This document shows, piece by piece, positions 4,950-6,782 of a stretch of 6,782 bases of DNA. Made by a program: the position numbers and the translations under genes. How positions within the stretch are numbered: the first letter of the stretch is position 1; every line of letters starts with the position of its first letter. The DNA is from Deltaproteobacteria bacterium (lineage in GTDB: Bacteria > Myxococcota_A > Bradymonadia > UBA7976 > VGTA01). The notes beneath the pieces are model-generated. The model searched no databases and was not told where the DNA came from. It worked only from the letters and a program-made list of their open reading frames with translations. The DNA lies in contig VGTA01000176.1 in the NCBI GenBank assembly GCA_016874875.1, forward strand, positions 1-6,782. Direction: 5' to 3'.

Positions 4950-6341
4950 TCAGCCCAGGCGCCTAAAGTGGACGCTCTGGGGGCGGGTGAGGGCCTCGTA
5001 GCCCACGTCGGAGAGCGTGCAGCCGCGCCCGGAGTCCTTGACGCCCACCCAGCCGAGGGCGGGGTCGAGGTAGTCGCAGCGGTTCATGAACACGGTGCCC
5101 ACCTCGAGCGCCGGGGCGAGGCGCGCGGCGGCCTCCTCGTCTTGGGTCCACAGCGCCGCCGTGAGCCCGTAGCGCGAGTCGTTGATGAGGCGCGTGGCCT
5201 CCTCGTCGCCGCGCACGGGCATCACGCACATCACAGGACCAAAGCACTCCTCGCGCATCACCTCCATCTCGTGCGTCACCGCCGAGAGGACCTGCGGGGC
5301 GAGGTAGGCGGAGCGCCCGTCGTCGGCGCCGAAGTGCTCGGGGTCGAGGTGGAGGCGCGCCCCGGCGGCGCGCGCCGCCTCCAGCGTGGCGCGCACGCGC
5401 GCCGCCGCCGCCGCGCTCACCACGGGGCCGAGGGTGGTGGCGGGGTCGGTGGGGTCGCCGAGCGCGTACTGCCCGGTGAGCGCCACGGCGCCCTCTAGGA
5501 AGTCGTCAAAGCGCGCCTCGTCCACGTAGACGCGCTGGATGCCGCAGCAGCTCTGCCCCGAGTTGAACATCGCCCCGTCCACGATGTTCTCCACGGCGTG
5601 ATTCAGGTTGGCGTCGGCGCGCACGTAGGCGGCGTCGCAGCCGCCGAGCTCGAGGCCCAGCCCAATAAAGCGCTCGCTCGCCGCGCGCTGGAGGGCGCGC
5701 CCGCCCGCCACGGAGCCGGTGAAGCACACAAAGTCGAGCTCGGGGCCGGCGATGAGGTCGGCGGTGGTGGGGTGGTCGAGGTAGAGCAGCTCAAAGAGCC
5801 CCTCGGGCAGCCCCGCCTCGGCGAGCGCCTCGGCGATGCGCTCGCCGCAGAGGGTGCTCTGGTTGGAGTGCTTGAACACCACGCCGTTGCCCGCCATGAG
5901 CGCCGGGACAAAGGCGTTGACGGCGGTGAGGAGCGGGTAGTTCCAAGCGGGGAGGTTGAGCACGACGCCGTGGGGGACGCGGCGGAGCTGGCGGGTGAAG
6001 CCGTCGAGGGGGGCGGGGGTGAGGGGGGCGAGGGCCTCGGCGGCGCGGCTGATCATGTGGCGGGCGCGCGCCTCAAAGCCGCTGAGCTCCCCAGGGGAGT
6101 AGCGGATAGGGCGCCCCACCTGCCAGGTGAGCTCTTTGGCGAGCTGCTCGCGCTTGCTCAAGAAGACGTCGAGGAAGCGGGTGAGGAGGGCGGCGCGCTC
6201 CTCGAGGGGGCGCGCCGCCCAGTCGCGCTGCGCGGCGCGGCAGCGCGCGGCGGCGGCGCGCGCCTGCGCGAGGGTGTGGTAGTCGCGCGTGGCGTACACG
6301 CTGCCGTCGACGGGCGTGATGATCTCGAATGTCTGGCTCAT
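4950..6341 (-). CDS. NAD(P)-dependent aldehyde dehydrogenase family protein
   Basis: Cytoplasmic enzyme of 463 aa, predicted to oxidise an aldehyde to its acid with NAD(P)+; the substrate cannot be told from sequence. Landmarks in order: LPAWNYPLLT (130-139, oxyanion Asn134), cofactor Lys157 in FKHSN, FTGSVAGGR (207-215) of the Rossmann fold, general-base Glu231 in ELGGCDAAYV, catalytic Cys265 in NSGQSCCG, and EECFGPV (364-370) with Glu365 and Phe367 for nicotinamide-ribose contact. ELGGC replaces the common ELGGK, and a second Cys266 follows the nucleophile. Length is slightly short but complete. The ATG start gives a natural N-terminus (MSQTFEIITPVDGS), although no clear Shine-Dalgarno precedes it. 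It converges on the TRAP pair and lies 147 nt downstream of another minus-strand gene. Family very sure, subfamily open. Confidence 0.96.
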   Translation of the reverse strand: MSQTFEIITPVDGSVYATRDYHTLAQARAAAARCRAAQRDWAARPLEERAALLTRFLDVFLSKREQLAKELTWQVGRPIRYSPGELSGFEARARHMISRAAEALAPLTPAPLDGFTRQLRRVPHGVVLNLPAWNYPLLTAVNAFVPALMAGNGVVFKHSNQSTLCGERIAEALAEAGLPEGLFELLYLDHPTTADLIAGPELDFVCFTGSVAGGRALQRAASERFIGLGLELGGCDAAYVRADANLNHAVENIVDGAMFNSGQSCCGIQRVYVDEARFDDFLEGAVALTGQYALGDPTDPATTLGPVVSAAAAARVRATLEAARAAGARLHLDPEHFGADDGRSAYLAPQVLSAVTHEMEVMREECFGPVMCVMPVRGDEEATRLINDSRYGLTAALWTQDEEAAARLAPALEVGTVFMNRCDYLDPALGWVGVKDSGRGCTLSDVGYEALTRPQSVHFRRLG

Positions 6342-6380
6342 GGGCTCGGCTCGCTGCGGGGGTCGCGCGCCTCGCGGCGC

Positions 6381-6416
6381 GGGGGGTGGGGGGCGGGGCG
6401 CATCTTAGCGCCCCGC
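6381..6416 (-). repeat. Strong GC hairpin and adjoining G-rich tract upstream of the aldehyde dehydrogenase
   Basis: GCGGGGCGC (6393-6401) and GCGCCCCGC (6408-6416) form a perfect 9-bp stem with a 6-nt loop. It lies about 50 nt before the aldehyde dehydrogenase start and on the same transcript if read from the upstream gene. On the plus strand the G-rich tract 6381-6398 (G6-T-G6-C-G4) overlaps one arm; on the minus transcript this is C-rich, so no U-run follows the stem. A terminator of the upstream gene, a leader hairpin or a structure-forming tract are all possible. No convincing promoter is recognised in 6342-6488. Confidence 0.5.
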
Positions 6417-6461
6417 GCGCTCCTCAACAACGCCCTCCTCGCGTGCCGCCGCCCCGCGCCT

Positions 6462-6491
6462 CAGCTCCTCAGCGCTCCTCAGCGCTCCTCA
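6462..6491 (-). repeat. 10-bp tandem repeat starting at a stop codon
   Basis: On the minus strand TGAGGAGCGC occurs twice (6491-6482, 6481-6472), then a shortened TGAGGAGC (6471-6464) and the start of another TGAGG. The first TGA is the stop codon of the partial gene to the right. The unit contains the palindrome AGCGCT across its junctions. Confidence 0.75.
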
Positions 6492-6782
6492 GTGGCGCAC
6501 CTCGGCGGTCGAGCTCGTGATGAGAACAAACGCTGTCACGGCGTAGGCGGCGTAGGTGGGGAGGTGGGCGCGCGGCGCGCTGAGCGGCTCAGAGCGCGCG
6601 GCGCCCGCCTCCGCGCCCGCCTCCGCGCCCGCCTCCGCGCCCACCTCCGCGCCCGCCTCCGCGCCCGCCTCCTCCGCCGCTCGCTCAAGCCCCCCAAAGA
6701 AGCCGTCTGCGACGCCCAGGAGGCGCGAGAGGTCGCCCGCCGAGGTCTCGCGAGCGAGGCGCTGGAGCTCCTCGTCTACGGC
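6489..6782 (-). CDS. Unrecognised protein, 3' end only, with Glu-Ala-Gly-Ala repeat and C-terminal hydrophobic segment
   Basis: An open frame enters from the right edge and runs 97 codons to TGA at 6491-6489. The start lies outside the window. Codons are strongly G/C at position three, and no stop breaks the frame. The visible part starts AVDEELQRLARETSAGDL, a likely helix, then LLGVADGFFGGLERAAEE, then six EAGA units (one EVGA), then about 15 linking residues, and ends with a hydrophobic stretch LPTYAAYAVTAFVLITSS (74-91) that may be a membrane segment close to the C-terminus. It is not recognised as a family. It reads in the direction of the aldehyde dehydrogenase, 147 nt away, so co-transcription is possible but not shown. 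Reality as a gene is moderately sure; function unknown. Confidence 0.6.
   Translation of the reverse strand, partial: AVDEELQRLARETSAGDLSRLLGVADGFFGGLERAAEEAGAEAGAEVGAEAGAEAGAEAGAARSEPLSAPRAHLPTYAAYAVTAFVLITSSTAEVRH
6601..6672 (-). repeat. 12-bp coding minisatellite, 6 copies (EAGA)
   Basis: Six consecutive 12-bp units of GCGCCCGCCTCC on the plus strand, one with a single change (6637-6648), encode Glu-Ala-Gly-Ala on the minus strand. Like the lipoprotein linker the unit is a multiple of three, so length change keeps the frame. It probably forms an Ala/Gly/Glu-rich linker before the C-terminal hydrophobic segment. Confidence 0.85.

Overview
The window is very GC-rich, with G/C at most third codon positions. 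It looks like chromosomal sequence from a deltaproteobacterial-type lineage, most plausibly Myxococcota or Bradymonadota. The grounds are an FHA-sigma54 activator of myxobacterial style, a Cys-rich lipoprotein with a long Gly-Thr-Asp-Ala linker, and a TatT/TatP-type TRAP gene pair. This placement is inference from style. No rRNA, tRNA, IS element or CRISPR array is visible.

Layout from left to right. (1) 86-1486, minus strand: FHA - AAA+ - Fis-HTH sigma54-dependent transcription activator. (2) 1599-2528, minus strand: Cys-rich lipoprotein with a 12 x 4-residue linker and two copies of a six-cysteine domain; it reads towards the activator across a gap holding a 13-bp perfect inverted repeat. 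(3) 2529-2835: divergent intergenic region with an AT-rich island, a candidate promoter and five 11-bp tandem repeats. (4) 2836-3774 and 3810-4850, plus strand: TPR lipoprotein TatT followed by the periplasmic TRAP solute-binding protein, almost certainly one operon. (5) 4834-4946: 6.6 copies of a 17-bp repeat whose first copy contains the stop codon of the binding protein. (6) 4950-6341, minus strand: NAD(P)-dependent aldehyde dehydrogenase, convergent with the TRAP pair. (7) 6489-6782, minus strand: 3' end of an unrecognised gene with an Glu-Ala-Gly-Ala repeat and a C-terminal hydrophobic segment, running off the window.

Functionally, TatT and the binding protein form the periplasmic capture part of a tetratricopeptide-repeat-associated TRAP transporter. 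No DctQ/DctM membrane genes are in the window, because the next gene is convergent. The activator could regulate neighbouring genes, but no sigma54 promoter is recognisable here. The most distinctive feature of the window is its concentration of short tandem repeats: 9, 10, 11, 12, 12 and 17 bp units, several touching stop codons or sitting in control regions. No clearly new multi-gene system is evident. The points most worth a second look are the duplicated six-Cys/HCPH domain, the 11-bp array before tatT and the 17-bp array after the binding-protein gene.
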